From positions 62,001 through 126,000 of the forward strand of contig NZ_JARXLA010000002.1 of NCBI RefSeq assembly GCF_029872155.1: a stretch of DNA of 64,000 bases, read 5' to 3'. The translations under genes were made by a program, and so were the position numbers. Shown here piece by piece: positions 49,903 through 58,988 of this stretch. The stretch's first letter is position 1. The number at the start of each line of letters is the position of its first letter. The notes beneath the pieces were generated by a model that saw only the letters and a list, made by a program, of their open reading frames with translations, had not been told where the DNA came from and searched no databases. Source of the stretch: Hyphomicrobium sp. D-2. Lineage in GTDB: Bacteria; Pseudomonadota; Alphaproteobacteria; Rhizobiales; Hyphomicrobiaceae.

Positions 49903-51393
49903 ATGGCAGCGGGCGAAGCCTGGAGCATGGATTATGTGAAGCGCCAGCTTGAAGCGGCGCTGCTCAATCCGATCCGCGCCTTCAAACCCCGCTACCTGCC
50001 GTTGCTGATGGTCTACTTCGCCTATGGCGCGCTGGGGCTGATCGCTGTTGCCGAAGCCTTCTGGGTCAAGAAGGCACTCACCCTCAGCCCCGCCGAACTC
50101 GCTGCGCTCAGCGTCTGGATCACGCTGCCGTGGACGGTGAAGATGGTGTTCGGCGAACTCGTCGATGCCGTGCCTATTTTCGGCTCGCAACGGCGAATTT
50201 ATGTTTTCATCGGCGCGGCATTCATAGCATCGGGCATGCTGCTGCTGGCGGGTGCGTCGGGCGGCTGGCTCACCTTTGCCAGCCCGGAAAACCTGTACCG
50301 GCTGGGTGCGTTTGTCAGCGTGCTCGGCGTTGTCATTCAGGATGTCGTCGCCGATGCGATGAGCACGGAGGTTGTCGACCGCAATAATCCCGATGGCACG
50401 CCGCGCCCGAAGGCAGATATCGATCGCGATCTCGGCATGGTTCAGGTGCTGGGGCGGCTTGCGCTGTCGTTTGGCATGTTCTGCGTCGCCGGGCTCGCGG
50501 GCTGGATCGCCAGCATCTATTCGTATGAAAGCGTGTTTCTCGCCGGGCTCATCATTCCCGCCATATCGGTCAGCGGTGCGCTGTTGATTTCGCTGCGGCC
50601 GGTTGAGCGGCGGCCTATCGACTGGCGCATCCTCGGCGGTGGCATCGTGTTCGGCGTTTTCGTGCTGACGCTGGCGGGGGCTTCGGTGCCGTTCAATCAG
50701 GAAATCGTGTTCGCGGTCTCGATGGCGGTCATATGTTCGATGCTGTGGCGCGTGGTGCGTCAGCTCGATCCCGAAACACAGCGCACGATCTTTTTTGCTG
50801 CGCTGATCATTTTCATTTACCGCGCCATGCCGCTGGCCGGGCAGGGCTACACCTGGTTCGTCATCGATGTGCTGGGCTTCGATGAAGCGTTCCAGGGCAC
50901 GCTGGCGCAGATCGGCGCCGCCCTTGCACTGCTCGGCATGTGGCTGTTCTCCGATGCGATCACGCGCCGTCCGGTAGCGCAGGTGCTGCTTTGGCTCACC
51001 GTTATCACCACGCTGCTGTCGCTGCCGGCATTCGGCCTCACGCTTGGTCTTGCCGATTGGACCGAGCGTGTGTTCGGTTTCGGCGCGCGCACCATCGCCA
51101 TAATCGATGCGGCGACGACATCACCTTTCGCGCAGCTCAGCATGATACCGTTGCTGACGCTGATCGCGATCTATGCGCCAGCGGGACATCGCGCAACATG
51201 GTTCGCGCTGATGGCGTCGCTGATGAACCTCGCGCTCGTCGCTGGCGCGCTGCAGACGAAATACCTCAACGAGATATTCGTCATCACGCGCGGCCAATAC
51301 GACAACTTGCCGTACATCGTCGGCATCAGTCTGGTGATGGGCTTCGTCATTCCCATTGCTGCGATCTTTGCGTTCGGCAGACGCCTGAAGTGA
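49903..51393 (+). CDS. MFS transporter, BT1-like (folate/biopterin transporter type)
   Basis: The 496-residue protein has about 12 spans and resembles the BT1-type major facilitator branch (folate/biopterin transporters): a charged N terminus, FKPRYLPLLMVYFAYGALGLIAVAEAFWVKK, and VVIQDVVADAMSTEVVDRNN between spans 4 and 5. GAAGGAG lies 6 bases before the ATG. It starts 244 bases after the PepSY gene, so it could be a separate unit or part of the riboswitch operon. The substrate is not known; a pterin, folate or cofactor is possible. Confidence 0.85.
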   Translation: MAAGEAWSMDYVKRQLEAALLNPIRAFKPRYLPLLMVYFAYGALGLIAVAEAFWVKKALTLSPAELAALSVWITLPWTVKMVFGELVDAVPIFGSQRRIYVFIGAAFIASGMLLLAGASGGWLTFASPENLYRLGAFVSVLGVVIQDVVADAMSTEVVDRNNPDGTPRPKADIDRDLGMVQVLGRLALSFGMFCVAGLAGWIASIYSYESVFLAGLIIPAISVSGALLISLRPVERRPIDWRILGGGIVFGVFVLTLAGASVPFNQEIVFAVSMAVICSMLWRVVRQLDPETQRTIFFAALIIFIYRAMPLAGQGYTWFVIDVLGFDEAFQGTLAQIGAALALLGMWLFSDAITRRPVAQVLLWLTVITTLLSLPAFGLTLGLADWTERVFGFGARTIAIIDAATTSPFAQLSMIPLLTLIAIYAPAGHRATWFALMASLMNLALVAGALQTKYLNEIFVITRGQYDNLPYIVGISLVMGFVIPIAAIFAFGRRLK

Positions 51394-51543
51394 GACGATT
51401 AAGCTGCACGGCAGTTGGCTAAAATTGGATGCGTTAAGCGTTGGATGCCGGTGCGTGTGGGCGTCAATGACCTGGTGACACTTCGCGCGCACTCTCATCA
51501 TTCAGCGGCGCAATAGTCGGCGCGTAACGGGAGAGCTTGCAGC

Positions 51544-51987
51544 ATGAAAGCGACAACCACCTGGATCCTGATCGCCGATGGCGCCCATGCGCGCCTGTTT
51601 GCAAATCGCGGCCCCGGTAAAGGCATCGAGCAGATCGAAGTCATCAACGGCGATGATCGTCCGGACAGTGAACTCGTGCGCGACAAGCTGGGGCGCACGC
51701 ATGAGTCCGTCGGCGTTTCGCGCCACGCAATCACGCCGCGTGTTGATCCGCACCGCGAGTTGAAGCGTGCGTTCGCGCAGCATCTTGGCAAGGTGCTGGA
51801 CCAGGGGCTGTCGAAGGATGCCTATGACCGGCTGGTGCTGGTGGCGCCACCGGCAGCGCTGGGAGATCTGCGCGAGGTGCTGTCCGAGCCGGTCAAGCAC
51901 AAGGTCTATGCCGAGCTCGACAAGGATCTGGTGAAGGTGCCCACCAAGGCGTTGCCGGAACACCTGGGTGCGGTGATGCCGATCTGA
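51544..51987 (+). CDS. Host attachment family (baeRF-like) protein
   Basis: The 147-residue protein matches the family named for attachment to host cells: TTWILIADGAHARLFANRGPG, then RHAITPRVDPHRELKRAFAQHLGKVLD and YDRLVLVAPPAALGDLREVL. The name is historical; the fold is related to release-factor-like (baeRF) proteins and the function is unsettled. The start has GGGAG upstream. It is a stand-alone gene. Confidence 0.9.
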   Translation: MKATTTWILIADGAHARLFANRGPGKGIEQIEVINGDDRPDSELVRDKLGRTHESVGVSRHAITPRVDPHRELKRAFAQHLGKVLDQGLSKDAYDRLVLVAPPAALGDLREVLSEPVKHKVYAELDKDLVKVPTKALPEHLGAVMPI

Positions 51988-52204
51988 GGCATCCTTCCCG
52001 CACGTTGCGCTTGGCCGCAGCGCGTGGGCGTCCTTGTTTGGAAGCGCTGAAAACAACGGCTCGCTGTTGCGTTGCAATGCATCGAAGCAGCGGGTGAAGC
52101 AGCGGCGCCGGTAGTGTTGCTGGCGTGCTGCCCCGACACGGGATGGCTTAAAAATACACGCATGACGCTTGAGGATGCGGCATTTCGCGGATACATTCGC
52201 GGCC

Positions 52205-52588
52205 ATGATGTGGGGTGTATCGCGTATCCGTAACAGAGTGGCCGCAGCCTTGGCGCTGCTGGGCGTAGCTCTGTACGCATTTGTGATCCCCGGCCATCTC
52301 ACCTCACAATTCAACGCGCAGCTTCAGCATGTCTCTCACGCCCTATTGGCTGAGGCGCAGCTTGAAGGCGTCATCTGTGCCACCGACGGCACCGATCCGG
52401 CAGCACCGCAAACGGAATGCCCGATCTGCAAGGGCGTAAGCGCGCTGCAGTTGGCCTTGGCACCGCGCTCTGCCGTGACGCTTCCCGTCATGCCGCACGC
52501 CGCGCCGATGCCGACGTTCCTGCATGACGATCTGGCATCGTCCACCCATCCCGTTTACCGCAGTCGCGGACCACCTCTCCCGGCCTGA
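52205..52588 (+). CDS. DUF2946 family exported protein of copper-uptake locus
   Basis: The small protein (127 residues from 52205) has an N-terminal hydrophobic segment (AALALLGVALYAFVIPGH), a CPIC motif (TECPICKG) and the closing RSRGPPLPA. This cysteine pattern and the final RGPP are typical of DUF2946, which accompanies TonB-dependent receptors in copper loci. The start could also be the ATG at 52175 (or a TTG at 52169), with GAGG just upstream; 52205 gives a standard length. The gene precedes the receptor by 154 bases. Confidence 0.82.
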   Translation: MMWGVSRIRNRVAAALALLGVALYAFVIPGHLTSQFNAQLQHVSHALLAEAQLEGVICATDGTDPAAPQTECPICKGVSALQLALAPRSAVTLPVMPHAAPMPTFLHDDLASSTHPVYRSRGPPLPA

Positions 52589-52742
52589 CCACGAATGCGC
52601 TCGGTTTCGGGTCGCCGCCTGCTGCCTTTTGCAGTCCGTCGGTTCCGTTGTGCCAGCGCTGAAGTAATGCGTCGCCGAAGTGCGTGGCAAATGCCTGCGC
52701 CCGCACGCACGGCTTCCAGTAATGCGTTGGGGGAATTGAGTA

Positions 52743-54962
52743 ATGTATCGGAGTTCCAGGCTGCCGGTGGCATGTGCCACGGCTGTAGCCGCGCTGTGCG
52801 GTCCGCTCACCGGAGCAGGGGTCGCGCAGACAGCAGATGGTGGCGAGGTGGCGTTGCCGCCGGTGGTGGTCGAGCAGACCGCAGCGCCCGCCAAGAAGGC
52901 CAAGAAAAAGGCCGTATCCAAGAAGGTCGCCGCGCCGTCCAGCGCGCCGGTTGTGCCGTCCGAAGCGGCAGCGCCGTCAGCCAATACCGGCGTTGGCGTC
53001 ACGGTGCGTGCCGGCAGCCTCACGGTGCCAAACACAGCCGAAGCGCAAACGGCGATCCAGCAGACGCCGGGGGGCGTGGCGCTGGTTCCCGGCAGCGCCT
53101 ATCAGACCTCGACACCGGCCAGCACGGTCAAGGACGTGCTCGATTATGTGCCCGGCGTGTTCGTGCAACCCAAGTGGGGCGATGACTCGCGCCTGTCGAT
53201 CCGTGGCTCCGGCCTGTCGCGCAACTTCCATCTGCGCTCCATCCAGCTCTACATGGATGGCATCCCGATCAACACTGCTGACGGCTACGGCGACTTCCAG
53301 GAAATCGACCCCACCGCCTACCGCTACACGGAAGTCTTCAAGGGCGGCAACGGGCTGCGCTTCGGTGCCAATGCGCTCGGCGGTGCCATCAACTTCGTGA
53401 TGCCCACCGGCTATGACGCCGACGCCGCCAAGGTGCGCACGGACTTCGGCAGTTACGGCTTCCACAAGCTGTCGGTCAGCTCCGGCGGCGTTGCTGGCGC
53501 GGCTGACTACTTCATCGCTGGCACATGGATGGAAACGGACGGCTTCCGCGATCACTCCGGCGGGGAGAGCTATCGTGGCAGCATGAACGTCGGCTACCGT
53601 TTGTCGGAGAACGTCGAGACGCGCTTCTACATCAACGCCAACCACGTCCGCCAGGACATCCCCGGCAGCTTGACGCGACAGGCGGCGTTGACCACGCCCG
53701 GTGCCGCCAACCCTGGCAACATCGCGCTCGATCAGAAGCGCAACATCGACACTGTGCGCATCGCCAACAAGACCGCCGTGCGTTTGGCTCCGGGCACGCT
53801 GCTGGAGTTCGGCGCCTTCGGTGTCGACCGGCATCTGATGCATCCGATCTACCAGTGGCTTGATTACCGCTATCAGGACTATGGCGCCTTCGCGCGCATC
53901 GCGGACGAAAGCCGCATTGCGGGAATGCGCAATCGCTTCATCGGTGGCGTGAACCTGCACAACGGCACGCTCGACAACAAGCATTATGGCAACGTCGCTG
54001 GCCGCAAGGGCAATCTGGTTTCCAGCTCTGAAGATACGTCCGAGAACCTTTCGGTCTATGCCGAGAACGCGCTGTATGTGCTGAGCGATGTGGCGCTTGT
54101 CGGTGGTGTGCAGTTCCTGCACGCCACGCGCGATCGGGATAATCGCCTCAACGGACAAACGAGCCAGACTGAATTCAATCTATGGAGCCCCAAGGTTGGC
54201 GTGTTGTGGGATGTGACGCCGAACGCGCAGGTGTTCGCCAACGTCTCCCGTTCAGCCGAGGTGCCAAGTTTCGGCGAAAGTTCGGCCGCGCTAGGTGTGG
54301 CGTTCACCGATATCCGTGCGCAGCGCGCCACCACCTACGAAATCGGCACGCGCGGTGGCACCGCCGATTACACGTGGGATCTGGCGCTCTATCGCGCCAA
54401 CATCGATAACGAGCTGCTTTGCTTCACGTCGCAGAATTTGTTCGGATCGACATGCCAGGTCGCCAACGCCGACAGCACCATCCATCAGGGCGTCGAGCTT
54501 GGTTTCGGGCTGGCCATCGCGCGCGGTGTGCTGACCGAAGGCCGCGACGCCGATGAGCTGTGGCTCAACACTGCCTATACGTTCAACGACTTCCGCTACG
54601 ACGGCGACGCAACGTGGGGCGACAACGAACTGCCGGGCGCACCGCGTCACTTCCTGCGCGCGGAGCTGCTCTACAAGCATCCCACGGGCTTTTACTTCGG
54701 TCCGAACATCGAGTGGGTGCCGGAAGCCTATTACGTTGACAGTGCCAACACGGTCAAAACCGCTTCGTACGCCATTTGGGGTGCGAAGGTCGGCTTCGAC
54801 AATGGCGGTCCGATCAGCGCCTACATTGAAGGCCGCAACCTTTCCGATGAAGCTTACATCGCCAGTGCAAGCACGTCCGCCAACCTCGGCGGCCTGGATG
54901 CGGCGGTGTTTGAACCGGGTACTGGTCGCGCGTTCTATGCCGGCGTGCAGTTCAAATGGTGA
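52743..54962 (+). CDS. TonB-dependent receptor of putative copper-uptake locus
   Basis: The 739-residue receptor has a signal peptide, a TonB-box-like LPPVVVEQTAA, a Lys-rich spacer (KKAKKKAVSKK), a plug domain (SRLSIRGSGLSRNFHLRSIQLYMDGIPIN, GNGLRFGANALGGAINFVMP) and a barrel ending in FYAGVQFKW. GGGGGAATTGAG precedes the ATG. Its neighbours are DUF2946, a copper-uptake-associated protein and a YcnI/PCuAC protein, which argues for copper or a copper chelate as substrate, as for OprC. Confidence 0.9.
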   Translation: MYRSSRLPVACATAVAALCGPLTGAGVAQTADGGEVALPPVVVEQTAAPAKKAKKKAVSKKVAAPSSAPVVPSEAAAPSANTGVGVTVRAGSLTVPNTAEAQTAIQQTPGGVALVPGSAYQTSTPASTVKDVLDYVPGVFVQPKWGDDSRLSIRGSGLSRNFHLRSIQLYMDGIPINTADGYGDFQEIDPTAYRYTEVFKGGNGLRFGANALGGAINFVMPTGYDADAAKVRTDFGSYGFHKLSVSSGGVAGAADYFIAGTWMETDGFRDHSGGESYRGSMNVGYRLSENVETRFYINANHVRQDIPGSLTRQAALTTPGAANPGNIALDQKRNIDTVRIANKTAVRLAPGTLLEFGAFGVDRHLMHPIYQWLDYRYQDYGAFARIADESRIAGMRNRFIGGVNLHNGTLDNKHYGNVAGRKGNLVSSSEDTSENLSVYAENALYVLSDVALVGGVQFLHATRDRDNRLNGQTSQTEFNLWSPKVGVLWDVTPNAQVFANVSRSAEVPSFGESSAALGVAFTDIRAQRATTYEIGTRGGTADYTWDLALYRANIDNELLCFTSQNLFGSTCQVANADSTIHQGVELGFGLAIARGVLTEGRDADELWLNTAYTFNDFRYDGDATWGDNELPGAPRHFLRAELLYKHPTGFYFGPNIEWVPEAYYVDSANTVKTASYAIWGAKVGFDNGGPISAYIEGRNLSDEAYIASASTSANLGGLDAAVFEPGTGRAFYAGVQFKW

Positions 54963-54966
54963 TGCC

Positions 54967-55473
54967 ATGAACCTGGAAACAGCACAGCGCTGCGGGCGTT
55001 TTCTGTTGCGCATCGCAGCCGTTGCGTTCCTCTTCGGTGGCATGTCGATCGCGTCTGCAGCCGCGGATGATGCAAGCGACATCCGCACACTGCTGGCCCA
55101 GACGTGGGACAAGCCGGATAACCGTCTCGTCGTCGATCCGGTTGTCATCGTCGATGGCAGCGCGCTCGCAAGCTGGACGCAGGGTGATCGCGGTGGCCGC
55201 GCCTTGCTGCGTCGAAACGACGGCGGCAAATGGAAAGTGGTGTTGTGCAGCGGTGAACCGCTGCGCCACGCCAGCACGCTCATTGCCACCGGCATTGCGG
55301 ATGCCGATGCGAAAGCGCTGGCGGATCGCCTTAACGAAGCGGAAAGCAAGTTGCCAGCGGAGCGGGCGCGGTTGTTTTCAACATTTGAAGGTGTGGTGCA
55401 CGTTGCGGAAGATGATCACCACGGCCACTCTGCGCCCGCAGACAAACACAGCGGCCAACACCACAGCCATTAG
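54967..55473 (+). CDS. Copper uptake system-associated exported protein
   Basis: The 168-residue exported protein has a signal ending ASAAA, a central region (SDIRTLLAQTWDKPDNRLVVDPVVIVDG, ASWTQGDRGGRALLRRNDG, WKVVLCSGEPLRHASTL) and a His-rich end (DDHHGHSAPADKHSGQHHSH). This matches a family that accompanies copper receptors, where the His-rich tail would bind Cu. The ATG begins 5 bases after the receptor stop, so it is cotranscribed and probably coupled. Confidence 0.85.
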   Translation: MNLETAQRCGRFLLRIAAVAFLFGGMSIASAAADDASDIRTLLAQTWDKPDNRLVVDPVVIVDGSALASWTQGDRGGRALLRRNDGGKWKVVLCSGEPLRHASTLIATGIADADAKALADRLNEAESKLPAERARLFSTFEGVVHVAEDDHHGHSAPADKHSGQHHSH

Positions 55474-55513
55474 CAGCGGCTACACTTTGGTGCTGCACCT
55501 CGGAGAATGACCA

Positions 55514-56533
55514 ATGACGAATACCAATACAGGTAAAATTGCAGCTCTGGCGGGTGTGCTGACGCTGGCAGTGGCAGGTGGAGCATCTGCGCACGTCTCG
55601 CTTGAACGCGGTGAAGCGCCAACCGGTGCGGGCTATAAGGCTGTGTTCAGCGTGCCGCACGGTTGCAAGGGGCAGGCGACGAACGAAGTCATCATCGACA
55701 TTCCGGAAGGCGTCATCGCCGTTAAGCCGATGCCGAAGGCGGGCTGGAAACTGTCGCTGGAAAAAGGCCCCTATGCGCGCAGCTACGGCTTCTATCATGG
55801 CGATACAAAAAGCGAAGGCGTGAAGCGCGTCACGTGGAGCGGCGGCGAACTGGCCGATGAGCACTTCGATCAGTTCGTGCTGTCGAGCTTCATCGCCGCT
55901 GAGCTGCCTGCCGACGGAACGCTGGTGTTTCCGGTGACGCAGAAGTGCGCCGATGGCGAACTGCGCTGGGAGCAGGTGGCCGCGCCCGGACAGGACCCGC
56001 ACAGCCTCGAATATCCCGCGCCGGTGCTGCGTCTCGTGGCGGGTGGTGGACATGATCACCACCATCACAACCACGCTGCTGCCGCCGCATCGTCTGACAT
56101 CACTGTAACGCAAGCGTGGACCCGTCCCGTTGCTGCGGCCGGTGGCATGGGTGTCGGCTATGGCAAGATCACAAACGCTGCTAAGGAAACCGACGCTGTG
56201 ATCGGCGCCAGTTCTGATGCCGCGGAGCGCGTCGAATTGCACGAGACGACGATCAACGATGCCGGTGTCGCCAGCATGAAGAAAGTTGATCGGCTGGAGG
56301 TCAGCGGCGGCAACAGCATCGAACTGAAGCCGGGCGGGTTGCACCTCATGCTTATCGGTATGAAGCAGCCGGTGAAGGACGGCGATACCGTCAAGGTCAA
56401 GCTGAAGTTCGAACATGCGGGCGATGTCGAGGTGGCGCTGAAGGCGCAGAAAGCAGCACCCGATGGCAACGCCGATGCGCATGAGGATAGCCACGATCAT
56501 CACAATCACGGCGACCACGACCACAAGCATTGA
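55514..56533 (+). CDS. YcnI (DUF1775)-PCu(A)C fusion, periplasmic copper chaperone
   Basis: The 339-residue protein has a signal cleaved before His27, giving a mature N-terminal HVSLE, the histidine-brace start of YcnI copper-binding domains. DUF1775 covers about 27-175; a His-rich linker follows; a PCu(A)C domain covers about 193-315 with the H-x11-M-x21-H-x-M pattern (ELHETT, ASMKK, LHLML). The C terminus is again His-rich. Such proteins deliver copper to oxidases. It is the fourth gene of the copper locus. Confidence 0.92.
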   Translation: MTNTNTGKIAALAGVLTLAVAGGASAHVSLERGEAPTGAGYKAVFSVPHGCKGQATNEVIIDIPEGVIAVKPMPKAGWKLSLEKGPYARSYGFYHGDTKSEGVKRVTWSGGELADEHFDQFVLSSFIAAELPADGTLVFPVTQKCADGELRWEQVAAPGQDPHSLEYPAPVLRLVAGGGHDHHHHNHAAAAASSDITVTQAWTRPVAAAGGMGVGYGKITNAAKETDAVIGASSDAAERVELHETTINDAGVASMKKVDRLEVSGGNSIELKPGGLHLMLIGMKQPVKDGDTVKVKLKFEHAGDVEVALKAQKAAPDGNADAHEDSHDHHNHGDHDHKH

Positions 56534-56568
56534 GGCTCAACGGTTCCCACAACCGTCGTGAAACCTAA

Positions 56569-56602
56569 CCGGCTTGCGTAGCATCGATGCTGTGCAAGCC
56601 GG
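56569..56602. terminator. 34-bp near-perfect palindrome between convergent genes
   Basis: CCGGCTTGC-GT-AGCATCGATGCT-GT-GCAAGCCGG: 9-bp outer arms and a 12-base inner palindrome, with a two-base GT offset on each side. It lies between the copper chaperone (+) and the VanZ-like gene (-) and could act in both directions. No U-run is obvious. Confidence 0.65.
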
Positions 56603-56624
56603 AAGCGCCGCGCCCGCACGCGTG

Positions 56625-57044
56625 TCAGGGACGCAAAGCGTTGGCTGCGTTGCGCCGCGCGATGATCCGATAATAGCACCAGCGCAGGACAGGGATGGCG
56701 AGGCGGCCCGCAATCGCACCCGCGGCGCTATACAGAAAATCGTCGACACTCGCCGAACGGCCGGCGGCCATTCCCTGACCAACTTCAAGTAACGCGGCAT
56801 AGCCGATCAGCAATGCGAGGTCGGCCAGGATGTGGCGGTTTGATCGTAAAAATCCGACCCAGAACGCGGTGCCGGCATAGGCGATAAAATGCTCAAGGCT
56901 CGCACCCAGGCCTGTGCGCTGAAGCTGTGCCGCAGGCAGCCACGAGAGCACCGCAAGCGCGGCGAGGCAGGCGATCAATGAAAGGGTTGCCGGGCCGGCG
57001 TACCGTTTGCGGAAGGACGATTGTCCCGGTGCGGTGAAGAACAA
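56625..57044 (-). CDS. VanZ-like family membrane protein
   Basis: The 139-residue protein has about four hydrophobic segments and a VanZ-type pattern (LEHFIAYAGTAFWVGFL, EVGQGMAAGRSASVDDFLYSAAGAIAG). VanZ-like proteins have no agreed function outside glycopeptide resistance, where VanZ is an accessory. The TTG at 57044 is the assigned start. It is a single gene convergent with the copper chaperone. Confidence 0.8.
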   Translation of the reverse strand: MFFTAPGQSSFRKRYAGPATLSLIACLAALAVLSWLPAAQLQRTGLGASLEHFIAYAGTAFWVGFLRSNRHILADLALLIGYAALLEVGQGMAAGRSASVDDFLYSAAGAIAGRLAIPVLRWCYYRIIARRNAANALRP

Positions 57045-57349
57045 GGCTCTGTCGGTTCCTGACTAATCGGTGCAATCGCAAAGAGACGCTTTCACGCGAA
57101 CATCAAAGGCACGCAGAAACCGGACGAGCCTGCACAGCGACGGTTGGCTGGTGGACGCAGCATCCGCCACGGTTATTGTCTGGGCGGTGACTGGATGGAT
57201 GGCTCGCCCCGTGTCCCTTATAGGGCCGGATGCTGCTGAGGGCGCCTCAAGTGATGGTCCATGCATGTAAATTTTCACAATATCTTTCCGCGCTGAGAAA
57301 ACACCGGATGCGGTGGCTTGGGTATTGCAATGCCAGCAATGGATTGGTC
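57045..57349. other. Intergenic region upstream of the VanZ-like gene
   Basis: No gene is supported. The sequence contains a few short A/T-rich tracts but no clear hairpin or promoter boxes. Confidence 0.4.
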
Positions 57350-57445
57350 TCATGGGCCTGAAAAAAAGGCCTGCAAAATAAGAAGATCGATCAATGCGGC
57401 GATGTTAGGGGCGCCGAAGAGGAGAAGCAATATTTTCATCGCCAT
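57350..57445 (-). CDS. Possible small hydrophobic peptide
   Basis: A 31-codon frame starting MAMKILLLLFGAPNIAALIDLL would encode a single membrane helix; AAGGAT lies just before the first ATG and is 8 bases before the second. The stop is followed by a GGCCT-containing A/T-rich tract. Small hydrophobic peptides exist in bacteria, but without homologues this stays uncertain. Confidence 0.35.
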   Translation of the reverse strand: MAMKILLLLFGAPNIAALIDLLILQAFFSGP

Positions 57446-57616
57446 ATCCTTATCTCGCGCCGGCTCCTCGCCGCACCATGACTGGCGTAACTGATTTTCA
57501 TTAGGTTGCGCGCGGGCGCTTTTCCCCCGGTGACGGCGCATTAAGCGCCCGATATGTTTCGGCGCGCGCAGCGGGCCAGTTGCCCGGACGATTTGTTGAA
57601 TACGAGGGGAGCGATC

Positions 57617-58651
57617 ATGGATGACGACAAGAGGCCGATGCGCCGGGTTCTGATTACTGGAACGGCGGGCTTCATCGGCTTCCATCTGGCGCGGTTGCTG
57701 CTGGCGGAAGGTTTTGTCGTTCAAGGTTATGACGGCATGACCGACTATTACGATGTCGCCCTCAAGCAGCGCCGTCATGCCATGCTGTTGCAGACGCCCA
57801 ATTTCTCGGCGACCGAAGGCATGCTTGAGGATCAGGCGCTGTTCGATGCTGTCGCCGACGCGTTCCAGCCGGATGTGATCGTGCATCTCGCCGCCCAGGC
57901 GGGCGTGCGCTACAGCCTCGAAAATCCGCGCGCGTACATCGATTCAAACATAGTCGGCACCTTCAACGTGATGGAGGCGGCGCGGCGGCTGAAGGTTCAG
58001 CATCTGCTGATGGCGTCGACTTCGTCGGTGTATGGAGCCAACGACGAGATGCCGTTCGCGGAAACCGAAAAGGCGGATACGCAACTCACCATCTATGCCG
58101 CGACGAAGAAGGCCAATGAGAGCATGGCCCATTCCTACGCGCATCTGTGGGACCTGCCGACGACGATGTTCCGCTTCTTCACCGTCTATGGGCCATGGGG
58201 CCGGCCGGATATGGCTCTCTTCAAGTTCGTAGATGCCATTCTCGATGGCCGCCCCATCGACATCTATAATAACGGCGATCTTTATCGCGACTTCACCTAC
58301 GTCGAAGATCTGGTGCGCGGCATCCGGCTTCTCATCGATGCCGTTCCGCAGCGGCCGGAAACGAAGGATGCGATCGAGCCGGGCGATAGCCTTTCGCCGG
58401 TGGCGCCGTATCGCGTGGTCAATATCGGCAATTCCGACAAGGTGCGCCTGCTCGATTTTGTGGAGGCCATCGAAGCGTGCCTCGGCAAGACTGCCATCCG
58501 TAATTACATGCCGATGCAGATGGGCGACGTGACCGCGACATGGGCGAATGCAGAGCTGCTGCAGCGGTTGACGGACTATCGCCCGCAAACCGACTTCCAT
58601 GATGGCATTGCCCGTTTCGTGGCGTGGTTCCGCGACTACTACGGCAAGTGA
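57617..58651 (+). CDS. NAD-dependent epimerase, UDP-glucuronate 4-epimerase-like
   Basis: The 344-residue SDR-type epimerase has the NAD loop [13 protein letters not shown], the catalytic Ser ([12 protein letters not shown]) and Tyr-x3-Lys ([10 protein letters not shown]), and the family segments [11 protein letters not shown] and [20 protein letters not shown]. It fits UDP-glucuronate 4-epimerase (LspL/CapI-like), which supplies galacturonate for surface polysaccharide. GGGGAG lies 6 bases before the ATG at 57617. No other polysaccharide genes are next to it. Confidence 0.93.
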   Translation: MDDDKRPMRRVLITGTAGFIGFHLARLLLAEGFVVQGYDGMTDYYDVALKQRRHAMLLQTPNFSATEGMLEDQALFDAVADAFQPDVIVHLAAQAGVRYSLENPRAYIDSNIVGTFNVMEAARRLKVQHLLMASTSSVYGANDEMPFAETEKADTQLTIYAATKKANESMAHSYAHLWDLPTTMFRFFTVYGPWGRPDMALFKFVDAILDGRPIDIYNNGDLYRDFTYVEDLVRGIRLLIDAVPQRPETKDAIEPGDSLSPVAPYRVVNIGNSDKVRLLDFVEAIEACLGKTAIRNYMPMQMGDVTATWANAELLQRLTDYRPQTDFHDGIARFVAWFRDYYGK

Positions 58652-58901
58652 GCAGCCTGCGGGACCATGCCCGCAATCTCCGCGTGCTCAAGATGGGCGT
58701 TGCACATTAATCGGTGAATGCTGCCCTGCAGCGTATATCGCGACGCGATGCATAGCGGGGCGGTGCAAAGCACCGACAATTATGGCAAATCAGCCACCGC
58801 TGGATTGCTGCCCCGCACTCTCATCGTAGCTCATTAGCCACACCAAATTTGCACATTGATGGCAATGCCCATCTTGGCAGTTTGGAATCTTGCTAAGCGA
58901 A
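58652..58901. other. Intergenic region after the epimerase gene
   Basis: A perfect TGCGGG/CCCGCA hairpin with a 6-base loop (58658-58675) follows the epimerase stop and may be a weak terminator. No coding frame is supported. The receptor promoter should lie in the following AT-rich part. Confidence 0.5.
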
Positions 58902-58947
58902 ATATCCCGTGGGATACAGCGAGTATGTGCTGTATCGCGTAGGATAT
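58902..58947. promoter_or_regulatory. 46-bp symmetric dyad upstream of the TonB-dependent receptor, candidate operator
   Basis: ATATCC (58902-58907) and GATACAGC (58913-58920) are mirrored by GCTGTATC (58929-58936) and GGATAT (58942-58947) around the same centre. GGATACAGCGA (58912-58922) and GGATATAGCGA (58942-58952) also form a direct repeat with a 30-base period. The dyad ends about 42 bases before the receptor start. It looks like a transcription-factor operator, or an mRNA hairpin if transcribed. Confidence 0.65.
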
Positions 58948-58988
58948 AGCGAAGCCACTATCTAGTACCGAGTTTGTGGGGGGTAATC

